A stretch of 64,000 nucleotides of DNA from Leptospira adleri (GTDB lineage: Bacteria > Spirochaetota > Leptospiria > Leptospirales > Leptospiraceae). Position 1 is the stretch's first letter. Each line of letters opens with the position of its first letter. Shown piece after piece: positions 33,133-42,517 of the stretch. The stretch covers positions 42,967 through 106,966 of the forward strand of contig NZ_NPDU01000004.1 of assembly GCF_002811985.1 (NCBI RefSeq), in the 5' to 3' direction. The translations under genes were made by a program, and so were the position numbers. The notes beneath the pieces are model-generated. The model saw only the letters and a program-made list of their open reading frames with translations. It ran no database searches and was not told the DNA's origin.

Positions 33133-33924
33133 TTATAACGAAAGATTACCGAGCTCGTCCAAAAACGAGACGGCAAAACTTCCGGGCCCCTTGGATTGCA
33201 GGGCCGCTCTGGCACCTGCAATCGCAAAAACAGCCGATGCGGACGCAGTGGCGCGTATCGGATCTTTTTGGATTCCTAAAAAGGAGGCGATCAAGGCCCC
33301 GAGCGAACAACCGACTCCTGTTACCTTTGTCATAAGCGGATGACCTCCGCGCACAACAATGGTTCGAGTTCCGTCTGTGATATAATCGATTTCTCCGCTC
33401 ACCGCCACGACCGTTCCGATTTTTTCCGCAAGTTCTTTCGCAAACGGCAGGGCATCGGAGGAATGAGCCGTGGAGTCCACACCCTTTCCTCCGCCCGCTG
33501 TTCCGGATAACGCAAGAATTTCGGAAGCGTTCCCTCGAATGACTGCGGGTTTATGACTGAGCAATTCTTTTACGACTTCCGTTCTATAACGAATCGCACC
33601 CGCCGCGACCGGGTCCAGAACCCAAGGAGTTCCCGCTTTGTTTGCGGAGGCGGCGGCGATTCTCATCGACTTCGCGTCCGTGTGCGTAACCGTGCCGACG
33701 TTTATCAAAACTCCGCTTGCGATCGCTGCGAAGTCCCCGACTTCTTCTTCTGCGATGACCATCGCAGGCGAAGCTCCGGTCGCGAGAAGAACGTTCGCGG
33801 TCCAATTGCTCGCGACGATATTGGTTATAACATGTGTTAGGGGGGCATTTTTTCTAAGCGCTGCAAGATCTTCCACGATCTCGGGCGCCGGCCAAACTCT
33901 TTCGATCGTTTCGTTGGTTGACAT
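33133..33924 (-). CDS. thiM: Hydroxyethylthiazole kinase
   Basis: Phosphorylates 4-methyl-5-(2-hydroxyethyl)thiazole for salvage into thiamine. The 263-residue protein has the ribokinase-like fold with [26 protein letters not shown] at the substrate site, [16 protein letters not shown] and IRGNASEI, and the anion-hole/catalytic Cys region [14 protein letters not shown] choose [10 protein letters not shown] (33924); an in-frame GTG at 33936 would add four residues and cannot be excluded. No other thiamine gene is adjacent. A TPP riboswitch was looked for upstream and not seen, so control may be constitutive. It implies the cell can use exogenous thiazole. Confidence 0.95.
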   Translation of the reverse strand: MSTNETIERVWPAPEIVEDLAALRKNAPLTHVITNIVASNWTANVLLATGASPAMVIAEEEVGDFAAIASGVLINVGTVTHTDAKSMRIAAASANKAGTPWVLDPVAAGAIRYRTEVVKELLSHKPAVIRGNASEILALSGTAGGGKGVDSTAHSSDALPFAKELAEKIGTVVAVSGEIDYITDGTRTIVVRGGHPLMTKVTGVGCSLGALIASFLGIQKDPIRATASASAVFAIAGARAALQSKGPGSFAVSFLDELGNLSL

Positions 33925-33936
33925 CCGATTTTCCAC

Positions 33937-34251
33937 TTCTTCAATTCCTAAACAAAGAATCGAATCTGTAAAGAATTTTCATCCGATCGGAAAAGTAAAA
34001 ACGCTCCGTGTTTTGCAAAGGAAGACCCATTTCAAATCTTCGCCCGCGAATCGAAATCCGTATTTCAATCGTTTGTTTAAAACTGGAGATGCCGTAACGG
34101 ACGATCCGATTCAATTTCCGAAAGAAAATCATTCCATCATAAAATTCTAATAGATCATCCCGTTAAAAACGAAACCGTTTCCGTATCGAAGAGGTCAAAG
34201 ACGACGGCGATCGAGCATAAAATCGTATCGAACAATCCTTGGGAGCAATCG
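33937..34251. other. Divergent spacer between thiM and the Cys-rich protein gene
   Basis: About 315 bases. Frames that run through it (for example antisense to thiM) have no start site or domain. No TPP riboswitch consensus is visible on the thiM side. Confidence 0.4.
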
Positions 34252-34632
34252 ATGAAACTTTTCAGAGAAACGGTGTTGATAGGAATCTTTTTATTTCCAT
34301 TGTTAAGCGCATTCGCACAACCGAACGGAGGGCACAGAGACAACTGTAGAACCGAAAGAGAAACCTATTGTAAGGACGCAAAACCTGGGCCGGAAGGACA
34401 TCGTTGTCTCAAGGAAAACGAATCCAAACTTTCCGCATCCTGCAAGGCCCACCTCGCGGAAATGGAAACAAAACACAAAGCGATGAAGGAAGCCTGCGCG
34501 AGCGACGAAGAAAAATTCTGCAAAGATTCAAACGCCGAACACGGCGGACCGATACGTTGTCTGAAATCTCACGAAGCCGAGTTGAGCGCGAAATGCAAGG
34601 ACGCACTTCCTCCGCCGCCCGACAAACGTTAA
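34252..34632 (+). CDS. Secreted Cys-rich repeat protein (GLG1/ESL-1-type repeats)
   Basis: A 126-residue protein: MKLFRETVLIGIFLFPLLSAF is a signal peptide with cleavage near AFA-Q. The mature part is two repeats of about 38 residues, each with four Cys: one from CRTERETYC to ASCKAHL, the other from CASDEEKFC to SAKCKDAL. The pattern C-x6-C-x(11-13)-C-x10-C matches the Cys-rich repeat of Golgi protein GLG1 (PF00839). All eight Cys could form disulfides outside the cytoplasm. GGGAGC precedes the ATG. Function is unknown; a small periplasmic or surface scaffold or metal-binding role is conceivable. Confidence 0.8.
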   Translation: MKLFRETVLIGIFLFPLLSAFAQPNGGHRDNCRTERETYCKDAKPGPEGHRCLKENESKLSASCKAHLAEMETKHKAMKEACASDEEKFCKDSNAEHGGPIRCLKSHEAELSAKCKDALPPPPDKR

Positions 34633-34887
34633 GAATTCGGGCATTCCCCGCCTGCAAATTTTTCGAATAAAAAAGTTCAAAAGAAAAGGCAAGCGGGTCG
34701 GGCTACTCCAAGTTCGTCGCAAAAGCGACTCATCTCGAACGGCGTTACCGAAAAACAAAACCAAACTGAATAGGTTCGAGACGCTTCGCGCTTTCCGTAT
34801 CCCTAATGCGTTTCATAAACCTGAAATTACTTGACTAAACCGGGAAGAATTCGAAAATCGCTCAGCCTCAAAACTTCGGAAATCACA

Positions 34888-36129
34888 ATGCAACTCAAAA
34901 CGATTCTTATGCTCTTTTACGTCCTTCAGATTCTTTTTACTCTGACGATGAAATATCTATCATACCAGGGAGACAACTCGCCTCAATTACATGAGAAAAT
35001 TCTAAAATACTTTACGGAAGCGGACATACAAAAAGGGATCGAATACGCGAGAGGCGGGTTTTTTGCGTCGATACTTTCCGATCTTTTGGATTTTGTAGTC
35101 GCCGGGATTTTTGTATTTTCCCCGCTTTCCGTAAAACTGGAATCCTATTTGGGAAAAAAGACGGGGAATCGTTTTTATCTTACGGTTTTATTTTTCTTTC
35201 TGATCTTTAGCGCGGTACAATTCTTAATCTCGATTCCGTTTCAGTATTATTTCGGATTCGTACTTGAGCACCAATTCGGTTTTTCTAAAATGACTTTTCT
35301 GGATTGGGCGATTTATACCGGTAAATCGATTGGGATCGCCGCGTTAGGCGGAAGCATCGCTGTAATCGGAATCGCATTCTTACTCAAAAAATTTCAGAAA
35401 GCCTGGAAGTATCTGGTTCCGGCTGTTTCCCTTATTTTCGGACTTTTGTTTTCGATTCTTTTTCCGATCATTATCACTCCGCTCTTTTACGAATACAAAC
35501 CGATCGAGGAAGGAAGTCTCAAAACAAAGATCATCACACTTTGCGATAAAGCGCAAATTGAAGTCGAAAACGTCTACGTGATCAACGAAAGCAAATATTC
35601 CGGTCACACAAACGCGTATTTTACCGGTTGGGGAAAAAACAGAAAAATATTTCTTTACGATACTCTCATACAAAATCACACCGAAGAGGAAATCATCAGC
35701 GTATTAGGACATGAGATAGGGCACTGGACTCACGATCATCAGATCAAGGACATCGCGATCAGCACCATCGAAACCTTATTCTTATGTTTTTTATTGGCCT
35801 ATCTTTTTCAAAAGTTCAAAGACGAAGGATCGATTTCTCTGCGCGAATTCTATTCCCCGTCGACGCTTCCGTTTCTGTTCTTACTCCTTTCTCTTTTCGG
35901 ATCCGTTACGAGACCGGTTTGGAGCGCGTTCAGCAGAACGCAGGAAACCGAGGCGGATATAGAAGCGCTCGTATTGACAAAAGACAGAAAGTCGTTTATC
36001 AATACGGAAATCAAGTTGGCAAAAGACAATCAAGGGAGACTCAACCCGCATCCGGCGGAAGTGTTTTTCTACCATTCGCATCCGACGACTCTGGAGCGGA
36101 TTCGATTGGCTGAGGAATGGAAAGACTAA
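34888..36129 (+). CDS. M48-family CAAX-type membrane metalloprotease (Ste24-like)
   Basis: Integral-membrane zinc protease of 413 residues from MQLKTILMLFYVLQI (34888). It has about seven helices and the zinc motif HEIGHW, with the third ligand Glu in TQETEADIEAL. Between them lie SKYSGHTNAYFTGWG and a long cytosolic or lumenal stretch, matching Ste24/CAAX protease 1 rather than HtpX. An in-frame TTG 57 bases upstream would add a polar extension; the ATG gives the normal start. In bacteria these enzymes clear misfolded or signal-bearing membrane proteins; the CAAX substrate is absent here, so the target is unknown. Confidence 0.92.
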   Translation: MQLKTILMLFYVLQILFTLTMKYLSYQGDNSPQLHEKILKYFTEADIQKGIEYARGGFFASILSDLLDFVVAGIFVFSPLSVKLESYLGKKTGNRFYLTVLFFFLIFSAVQFLISIPFQYYFGFVLEHQFGFSKMTFLDWAIYTGKSIGIAALGGSIAVIGIAFLLKKFQKAWKYLVPAVSLIFGLLFSILFPIIITPLFYEYKPIEEGSLKTKIITLCDKAQIEVENVYVINESKYSGHTNAYFTGWGKNRKIFLYDTLIQNHTEEEIISVLGHEIGHWTHDHQIKDIAISTIETLFLCFLLAYLFQKFKDEGSISLREFYSPSTLPFLFLLLSLFGSVTRPVWSAFSRTQETEADIEALVLTKDRKSFINTEIKLAKDNQGRLNPHPAEVFFYHSHPTTLERIRLAEEWKD

Positions 36130-36144
36130 ACTTTCGAGCCCGTT

Positions 36145-36164
36145 CGTCTTCGATTTGGAAGACG
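36145..36164. terminator. Hairpin after the M48 protease gene
   Basis: Arms CGTCTTC (36145-36151) and GAAGACG (36158-36164) around GATTTG, 16 bases after the stop. Followed by CTTGTTACC, which is only weakly T-rich. Confidence 0.45.
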
Positions 36165-36213
36165 CTTGTTACCAAGAATTCATATAAATTCTATTTTTAT
36201 GGCTTTCAATTTT

Positions 36214-36230
36214 TGATTTCTTGGAAATCA
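36214..36230. promoter_or_regulatory. Palindrome upstream of the proline dehydrogenase gene
   Basis: Perfect TGATTTC-TTG-GAAATCA (36214-36230), about 58 bases before the ATG, in an A/T-rich stretch. It could be an operator for proline-dependent control. No regulator gene is adjacent, so the factor is unknown. Confidence 0.4.
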
Positions 36231-36287
36231 TAAAACTTAGAATTAAAACTGCATTCTCTTTTGCTTATATTGCCGAAGGGTAACAAA

Positions 36288-37655
36288 ATGATTACGATTG
36301 CATCCGAAAGTATCGAACTCAAGACGCAAGTCCTAGGTATGCGAATTTTCCGCGAGGACGAAAGCCAATCCTCCCGTTATCTCTCGAAACATTTCTGGAT
36401 CAAAAAAATTCTCGGAATTTCTTTTCGTTATCCGAATCTCAAAGTGGAGATGTTCCGTTTTGTGGACGTTCTTCCCTCTTTACGTTCGAGCAGAGAAATC
36501 ACGGAACACTTCATTCTTTATCTTCTAAACAAAGACACTGAAATACCAAACTGGATCCGCCCGTTCCTACGCTTCCTCCTCGGGATCTTTCCGATCTCTT
36601 TTTTATTCGGCGTAGGAATCCGCGCCGTCGTCCTTAGAACATCCGGCAACTTTATCGCAGGAAAAGATTTTAAGGAAGCGGCAAAACGCCTTAAAAAATT
36701 AAGAAAGAAAGACTCCGTATTTACGCTCGACATATTGGGAGAATCTGCGCTTTCCGAAAAAGAGGCAAACGTTTATCAAAAACAATATCTTAGAACTATA
36801 GAAAATTTGGATTCTTTTGCGGGATCCGAAACTACGAACTACGGAGCTTGTCCTTTCGTAAACGTATCTGTCAAATGTTCGAGTTTGTATTCTCAGATTT
36901 CTTCGTTGGCGAAGGAAGAATCCGCCGCGGTCCTAAAAGAGAAACTTCGTCCCATACTGCGGCTCGCTAAAAGCAGGAATTATTTTTTAAATCTGGACGC
37001 GGAACAGTACGACTATAAGGAAATCCTAATATCCCTAGCTCTCGAAATATTTTCCGAACCGGAATTTTCGGATTATCCGCATTTCGGAATTGTAATCCAA
37101 ACATATCTAAAGGATTCCCGAAAAGAGTTAATTCAAATTTTAGAATATTCCAAAACCAGAAAGATCCCGATAACGGTTCGTCTCGTAAAAGGAGCCTATT
37201 GGGAATACGAAGTGATCCGGGCCAAGGAAAAAGGCTGGGAAATCCCGGTCTTCGAAAATAAAGCCGAAACGGACCTAAACTATGAGGAATGCGCGAAAAT
37301 CCTTTTGGATTCTTACCCTCGGATTCTATCGGCGTTCGCGTCGCATAACATTCGGAGTCTTTCCGCGATTCTTACCTATGCGGAGAGCAAAGGAATTTCG
37401 AAAAGGGATTTTGAAATCCAGATGTTATACGGAATGGGAGATTCTTATAAAGTCGTATTAAAAAAAATGGGATATCGGATTCGCGAATATACGCCGTTAG
37501 GCGATATTCTTCCCGGAATGGCCTATTTGGTGAGAAGACTTCTGGAAAACACGTCCAACCAGGGTTTCCTGCAGAATTTTCTTTCCGGAAGAATGGATTA
37601 TTCTCATCTCTTGAAAAACCCAAAGGAATCGATCTCCAATGCAGAACTTCTATAA
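36288..37655 (+). CDS. Proline dehydrogenase
   Basis: FAD enzyme, membrane-associated, that oxidises proline to pyrroline-5-carboxylate and passes electrons to quinone. The 455-residue protein from MITIASESIEL (36288) corresponds to the catalytic barrel plus the preceding arm of PutA; RLVKGAYWEYEVIRA, the substrate and FAD block, and SYPRILSAFASHNIRS are present, as is the QMLYGMGDSY tail block. GAAGGG lies at correct spacing before the ATG; nine upstream codons of the longer frame are not needed. It overlaps the next gene (P5C dehydrogenase) by 17 bases, so the two halves of PutA are separate but co-translated. Confidence 0.92.
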   Translation: MITIASESIELKTQVLGMRIFREDESQSSRYLSKHFWIKKILGISFRYPNLKVEMFRFVDVLPSLRSSREITEHFILYLLNKDTEIPNWIRPFLRFLLGIFPISFLFGVGIRAVVLRTSGNFIAGKDFKEAAKRLKKLRKKDSVFTLDILGESALSEKEANVYQKQYLRTIENLDSFAGSETTNYGACPFVNVSVKCSSLYSQISSLAKEESAAVLKEKLRPILRLAKSRNYFLNLDAEQYDYKEILISLALEIFSEPEFSDYPHFGIVIQTYLKDSRKELIQILEYSKTRKIPITVRLVKGAYWEYEVIRAKEKGWEIPVFENKAETDLNYEECAKILLDSYPRILSAFASHNIRSLSAILTYAESKGISKRDFEIQMLYGMGDSYKVVLKKMGYRIREYTPLGDILPGMAYLVRRLLENTSNQGFLQNFLSGRMDYSHLLKNPKESISNAELL

Positions 37656-39216
37656 CGAACCGATCCGTGATTTCTCGAAAGAGGAAAACAGAAAATGGAT
37701 CTTTCCGACGATTCAAAAAATCCGCGGCAGTTTTCCGATTGTCGTACCGGCAATCGTAGGAGGAGAAGAGATCAAAAATCTTCCCAAAGAGAAACATAGA
37801 AACCCGGCGAAGATAGAAGAGATCACTACCGAATATTCGCTTAGCGATCGAAACGTTTTGGAGAACTCGATTCTAATTTCAAAAAAATATTTTTCAAATT
37901 GGAGCGGACTCGATCCTAAAAACAGAATTTCGATTTTGTGGAATGTTGGAGATTTGATCCTTGAAAATAGGAACGAACTCTCAGCGCTGATCCTTTTGGA
38001 AACCGGGAAGACGATTCCCGAAGCCGAAGCGGACGTCGTCGAAGCGATCGACTTTTGCAGATACTACGCGAAGGAATACGAAAGAATTTTTCAAGGACAA
38101 AGAATCGATCTGCCGGGAGAAGAAAATTTTTATTCTTACAAACCGAAAGGGATCGTCGGCGTCATTTCACCTTGGAATTTTCCCGCGGCGATCTTAACGG
38201 GAATGTGCGCCGGACCTCTCGTTTGCGGGAACGTCGTCCTCTTAAAACCGGCGGAACAATCTTCAGCGATCGGGCTTTATATTTACCGCCTCTTTTTAAA
38301 AGCGGGCGTTCCGAAAGAAGTCTTTCATTTTTTACCCGGAAACGGAGAGGACATCGGAGCCGAAATCGTAAAAAACACGGACGTTTCAGTGATCAACTTC
38401 ACCGGATCGAGAGAAGTTGGAATATCCATCCTCAAAGAATGCGGGACGTTTCGACCCGACTCGAGAAGAATCAAACGTGCGTTATGCGAAATGGGAGGAA
38501 AAAATCCGATCATCGTGGACGGGGACGCGGATTTGGATCTTGCGGTTGAAGGCGCGCTTCAGTCCGCATTCGGTTTTCAAGGCCAAAAATGCAGCGCCCT
38601 TTCCAAGTTGATCGTATTAGATTCTTGTTATGAAACGTTCAAAACCAGATTTCTGGAAGCCGTCGCTTCTTTAAAGATCGGCTCTCCCGAAATTCTTTCC
38701 TCGAAGATCGGCCCCGTCATCACCGAAGAGTCGAAACAAAGATTGGAAAAAATCGTCGCCGATCACAAAAGTAAGATCCTATTTCAAGCGGTTCTTTCGG
38801 AAGAGTCGAAGACTGAAGGCCATTACTTTGCGCCCGTTGTTTTCGAAGAACAGGATTGGAACAGCGAACTTGCCACAAAGGAATTTTTCGGACCGATCGT
38901 AGCTCTCTTTCGAGTAAAAAATTTTTCGGAAGCGATCGATAAAGCGAACGACTCCGACTACGCTCTCACCGCAGGACTTTATTCCCGCAACCCGGAACAT
39001 ATCGAGGAAGCGAAACGAAAGATCGAAGCCGGAAATTTTTATATAAACCGTGCGATCACCGGAGCGATCGTCGAAAGACAACCGTTCGGCGGCTTCAAAC
39101 TCTCCGGAGTCGGAGCCAAGGCGGGAGGTCCCGATTATCTCAAAAGCTTTTTAGAACCGATAACGATCACGGAAAATACGATGAGAAGAGGATTCACGGC
39201 GGATCTGATTCAATAA
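37639..39216 (+). CDS. 1-pyrroline-5-carboxylate dehydrogenase (ALDH family)
   Basis: NAD-dependent enzyme that oxidises glutamate semialdehyde to glutamate. The 525-residue protein has the ALDH fold: VISPWNFPAAILTGM (cofactor channel), FTGSREVG (NAD Rossmann loop), EMGGKNPIIVDGDAD with the base Glu, and the nucleophile Cys in FGFQGQKCSALSK. The FxxQKC context and the position beside proline dehydrogenase point to the P5C branch (RocA/PruA). The end PFGGFKLSGVGAKAGGPDYL is also characteristic. Its last 23 bases overlap the end of the convergent phosphatase gene. Confidence 0.94.
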   Translation: MQNFYNEPIRDFSKEENRKWIFPTIQKIRGSFPIVVPAIVGGEEIKNLPKEKHRNPAKIEEITTEYSLSDRNVLENSILISKKYFSNWSGLDPKNRISILWNVGDLILENRNELSALILLETGKTIPEAEADVVEAIDFCRYYAKEYERIFQGQRIDLPGEENFYSYKPKGIVGVISPWNFPAAILTGMCAGPLVCGNVVLLKPAEQSSAIGLYIYRLFLKAGVPKEVFHFLPGNGEDIGAEIVKNTDVSVINFTGSREVGISILKECGTFRPDSRRIKRALCEMGGKNPIIVDGDADLDLAVEGALQSAFGFQGQKCSALSKLIVLDSCYETFKTRFLEAVASLKIGSPEILSSKIGPVITEESKQRLEKIVADHKSKILFQAVLSEESKTEGHYFAPVVFEEQDWNSELATKEFFGPIVALFRVKNFSEAIDKANDSDYALTAGLYSRNPEHIEEAKRKIEAGNFYINRAITGAIVERQPFGGFKLSGVGAKAGGPDYLKSFLEPITITENTMRRGFTADLIQ

Positions 39217-40573
39217 TCGGCGGATTGTTCGGGCGAAAATCGACGCAAAGGATCGCAATGTCGTCTTCCGGATTTTTTCCTTTCATAAATTCTTCCAGAT
39301 CAAACATCATCAGATCTAAAAAAGGTCCGGCGGGTTGTCTCGCGTTCGCAAGAAGAAATTCCTCAAAGCAGGATTCTCCGTAATCCCTTCCCATTTTATT
39401 TTTAGCCTCGATCAATCCGTCCGTGAAGAGTATTAGTTTATCATTCTTTTTTAATTTATGTTTTGAAGAATAATATTTCCAACTTGGCTCGATTCCCAAA
39501 ATGAACGTATTCTCGTTTTTTAATTCGTAAATCTCGCTGTAATTTTCCCGAACTACCAACGCCGGCTGATGTCCCGCGCTCGCGTAAGTCAGCGTTCCGT
39601 CCTTGTCCAAAACACAGTAGAACGCGGTCACAAAGAGATCCTGTTTTTCCAACATCCCGCACAAGGACCGATTGACCAAACCGAGGAGCAGGTCCGGCTC
39701 TTTCACGTCCTGGCAGTGGTTTCGAAAAGCGGCCTTCGTCATCATCGTCACCAATGCGGAAGCGACACCGTGCCCGGAAACGTCAGAAATAAAAAATCCG
39801 GTTTTATTTTCGCCAAGATTCACGACGTCGTAAAAATCCCCTCCTATCTTCTCCAAGGAAAAATATTTCGCGGCTATATTAAGATCCGATCGTGTCGTTT
39901 TAGAAAGATCCGGAAGAGTATCCTGTTGTAATCTTCTTGCAAGAGTCAGATCGACTGCCTGAACTCTGTGAAGACGTTGTATGTTTCGTTTGTGTTTTTT
40001 CGTTTCGACAAGATGACGCGTCAGTTGATTTCCCATGTTTCGAACGCTTTCGGACGCTCTCAAAAGCCAAACATGCATAAAAAAGAATACGATCAAAAAA
40101 ACGAAGATCGACTTGATATGAAGCTGTAAGTATTCCGCGTTAAACGCGAGAAGTAATCCGAAAAAAACGAAGTAATAAGTTACAAACCATAAAGTAAGAT
40201 ATACGCTTCTTGCAAGACCCAAAACCGGAAGCTGAATGCTGATCACAAAGATAAACATGACCGGAAAGTATTCGGGCGCAAGAAACGTAAAGTATCCGTA
40301 AAACGCGGGTAACGGCAACGAAAGAAGAAGAGAACGATTCGCCCAGAGAAGCGCAGACCAACGTCCGGTGATCATTCTAAAATTGCAATAAAGTGTCACC
40401 GAGACGGTATATAAGAAATTCAGAATGATCCAATGAGGTTCGGGTGTTACGGAATCACGTAGATAAAAACGCAAAACGATCCAGAATACGACGACTCCAA
40501 AGGCTCCCTGAAGAAGAGAAAAAGTGATTTCGCTTTTCAAAGTTTTTTTCAACTGGAGAAAAAATTTGGTCAT
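39194..40573 (-). CDS. Membrane SpoIIE-type PP2C phosphatase
   Basis: A 459-residue protein with about six N-terminal helices (roughly 15-175), a short coiled coil and a C-terminal SpoIIE-type PP2C phosphatase (from about 220). Metal-binding blocks are GGDFYDVV, FFISDVSGHGVASALVTMM, TYASAGHQPALV and LILFTDGLIEA...DDIAI, so catalysis is intact. Such proteins dephosphorylate anti-sigma antagonists or other partner proteins in partner-switching. No partner gene (STAS or RsbW-like) lies beside it. It ends inside the 3' end of the P5C dehydrogenase gene. Confidence 0.92.
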   Translation of the reverse strand: MTKFFLQLKKTLKSEITFSLLQGAFGVVVFWIVLRFYLRDSVTPEPHWIILNFLYTVSVTLYCNFRMITGRWSALLWANRSLLLSLPLPAFYGYFTFLAPEYFPVMFIFVISIQLPVLGLARSVYLTLWFVTYYFVFFGLLLAFNAEYLQLHIKSIFVFLIVFFFMHVWLLRASESVRNMGNQLTRHLVETKKHKRNIQRLHRVQAVDLTLARRLQQDTLPDLSKTTRSDLNIAAKYFSLEKIGGDFYDVVNLGENKTGFFISDVSGHGVASALVTMMTKAAFRNHCQDVKEPDLLLGLVNRSLCGMLEKQDLFVTAFYCVLDKDGTLTYASAGHQPALVVRENYSEIYELKNENTFILGIEPSWKYYSSKHKLKKNDKLILFTDGLIEAKNKMGRDYGESCFEEFLLANARQPAGPFLDLMMFDLEEFMKGKNPEDDIAILCVDFRPNNPPIIESDPP

Positions 40574-40750
40574 GTCTCTTTCTGAAATTCAGCCTCCGAG
40601 TAAAAAAGATTCTACTCGTCATTTTGAGACTGCATTTATCCCTTGAATCGAACGAAGAAAAGCTATATTCTAAAATTCAAGGATGAAAACGCGTCTTCGA
40701 ACGTTATCTGCGTATCATAGATTTTAAAATACACACTCATTTCTTTAGCA

Positions 40751-40790
40751 TTTCGGTTTAAAATACATTCTTATTTTTGAAAAACCGAAA
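40751..40790 (-). terminator. Inverted repeat after the methyltransferase gene
   Basis: Arms TTTCGGTTT (40751-40759) and AAACCGAAA (40782-40790), 22-base loop. It begins 12 bases past the methyltransferase stop on its strand, with T-rich flanks, so a terminator with a long loop is likely. Confidence 0.45.
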
Positions 40791-40801
40791 GACGAAAAAA
40801 A

Positions 40802-41617
40802 TCAATCCGGTTTTTCTGCGACCGCGATATAAGCCTCGGAGGAAAGGGAGATCGGAAGTTTTGCGAGTTGAGAATTAAGATGTTCTAACATGATTTTTCT
40901 TTTTTCGTCCCAAACGGATTCCTTCATCTTACTTTTCATCCACTGAAGAGGCGCTCCTCCTTCGATCATAGAATCCAAGAATTCCTCCGCATCGCTTACT
41001 TCGATCGAATTGGAAAAGGGAAGAATATCGATCTCCCGAAAACCGGCCGCGTTCAATTGTTCCCGAAAGAATTCAGGATTTTCGAAACTAGAAGGATTGG
41101 TTTGGGGTTCGGGAATTTCAGGATTCGCTTTTCGAAGCGCGCCGAAAAGAAATTGCATCAGAGGAGAATTTTTAACCGGAGCCCAGCCGGAAACTGCGAC
41201 TTTTTTTCCGGGTTTAAGAACTCGGTATATCTCCTTGAGACCTTGGAGTTTGTCCGGAAAAAACATAAGACCGAACATGGAGAAAGCTCCGTCAAAATGA
41301 TTTTGCGGAAACTCCAATTTCTGACCGTCCATCACAAGAGGAATCACGTTCTCGACGTTCGCTTCTCTCATTCCTTTTTTAAGTTGTTCTATCATCGGCT
41401 CGGAAAAATCGATCGCGTAGATTTCCTTTACGGATTTGGAAAGAGGGATCGCAAGCGTTCCGGGACCGGCAGCGACGTCCAAGACGACGTGATCGGATTT
41501 TAATCCGAGTAAATCCATCGCTTTGAGCGAATAGGTTTCTAAAAATTGTTTCGTGGATTTCGTATATCCTTCGGCGACTAAGGACCAAGGTTCAACGGAA
41601 GATAATGGATTGGACAT
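40802..41617 (-). CDS. Class I SAM-dependent methyltransferase
   Basis: A 271-residue cytosolic methyltransferase of the Methyltransf_11 type. The SAM-binding motif I is VVLDVAAGPGTLAIPL, followed by YAIDFSEPMI (motif with the acidic ribose ligand) and FDGAFSMFGLMFF, then EIYRVLKPGKKVAVSGW. The rest is a helical cap with no specific signature. It resembles UbiE-like and arsenite/small-molecule methyltransferases only in the core fold. The start has AGGATT upstream. It stands alone; the substrate is unknown. Confidence 0.9.
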   Translation of the reverse strand: MSNPLSSVEPWSLVAEGYTKSTKQFLETYSLKAMDLLGLKSDHVVLDVAAGPGTLAIPLSKSVKEIYAIDFSEPMIEQLKKGMREANVENVIPLVMDGQKLEFPQNHFDGAFSMFGLMFFPDKLQGLKEIYRVLKPGKKVAVSGWAPVKNSPLMQFLFGALRKANPEIPEPQTNPSSFENPEFFREQLNAAGFREIDILPFSNSIEVSDAEEFLDSMIEGGAPLQWMKSKMKESVWDEKRKIMLEHLNSQLAKLPISLSSEAYIAVAEKPD

Positions 41618-41864
41618 GAATCCTACTCTTTACGAGATCCGTGAAATATTGCGAGCAAAATCTTGAATCGGCCCGTTGCCGTAAATAGAATCCATATCGC
41701 CGGGAATTAACGCCAAAACGATGTTTGACGATTTATTCTATAAGTTATTTCCAATTTTTGGTCCGCTCTCGGGCGAAAACAATCTCCATGAAGCGTCGGG
41801 AAGAACAAGAACCGGGAGAATATCATTGAATCTTCATGAAATAAAAACGCCGAAAGCCGTCTTG

Positions 41865-42293
41865 TTATACGGCACTCTCGCGTAGCTCCAACGCATTTAA
41901 CAATTCTTCCGAATATTTCCACGGTCTCTTTTTGCCAAAATCGAACATGATACAAATGGAAATAGAATCGCAGGCGACCTTCCCGTCGGACTTTCGGATG
42001 AGTTTTTGAAAAATCTTACAACGAGAACCGTCAAATTCTCCGAAACGTGTGGTTATAAAAATGGATTCCGGATATCGAATCTCCGCCTTATAATCGGTTT
42101 CAGAACGGAGAATCATGGGACCGATGTTCGCCTCTCTCATTTTGGAATAACCCAGCCCCGCTTCTTCAAGGGCAACCATTCTTCCCTCATGCAAATATAC
42201 CTGAAAATTGCCCACGTTGAGATGACCGTTGGGATCACACTGACTCCAAAGTACCGGAATCTCATATTGGAATTCTTTTGAAATCAAACTCAT
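41865..42293 (-). CDS. 4HBT-type acyl-CoA thioesterase
   Basis: Hotdog-fold protein of 142 residues starting MSLISKEFQYEIP (42293), with GGAG seven bases upstream; the longer frame at 42305 would start within this site. QCDPNGHLNVGNFQVYLHEGRMVALEE is the 4-hydroxybenzoyl-CoA thioesterase/YbgC signature with the catalytic Asp in CDPNGHLN. Members hydrolyse acyl-CoA. The substrate is not evident. Its upstream spacer borders the promoter of the ArsR operon on the other strand. Confidence 0.88.
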   Translation of the reverse strand: MSLISKEFQYEIPVLWSQCDPNGHLNVGNFQVYLHEGRMVALEEAGLGYSKMREANIGPMILRSETDYKAEIRYPESIFITTRFGEFDGSRCKIFQKLIRKSDGKVACDSISICIMFDFGKKRPWKYSEELLNALELRESAV

Positions 42294-42488
42294 TGATAAC
42301 TCCATTTAGAATACAATATTCCTAAAACAAAATGAACCGTTTTCGTTTCTATGCAAATCTTAGTTTGATATAAAATTATTAATTTGTATGCAAAACCTTA
42401 GAAACCGGTGGACACATGGATTTGAAGGGTATATCCTTTGCTCCTCTCTTTTTTCGATCGATTTTTCCCGTTTTTTGACTATTAGGGG

Positions 42489-42517
42489 TTGACAAAACCT
42501 GCCTTGAGTGATAACTT
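42489..42517 (+). promoter_or_regulatory. Promoter of the ArsR-SRPBCC operon
   Basis: TTGACA at 42489-42494, a 17-base spacer, and TAACTT at 42512-42517. The -35 is perfect; the -10 keeps TA and the final T. The palindrome pair begins at 42516, overlapping the -10 and transcription start, as for a repressor site. It makes the in-frame TTG at 42489 an unlikely start codon. Confidence 0.65.

Noticed and set aside
33638..34150. Long frame running antisense to thiM
   Set aside because: It is the opposite strand of a well-supported thiamine gene; no start site or domain.
33925..34250. Possible TPP riboswitch ahead of thiM
   Set aside because: No CTGAGA-type and ACCTGATC-type conserved blocks could be found on the thiM strand.
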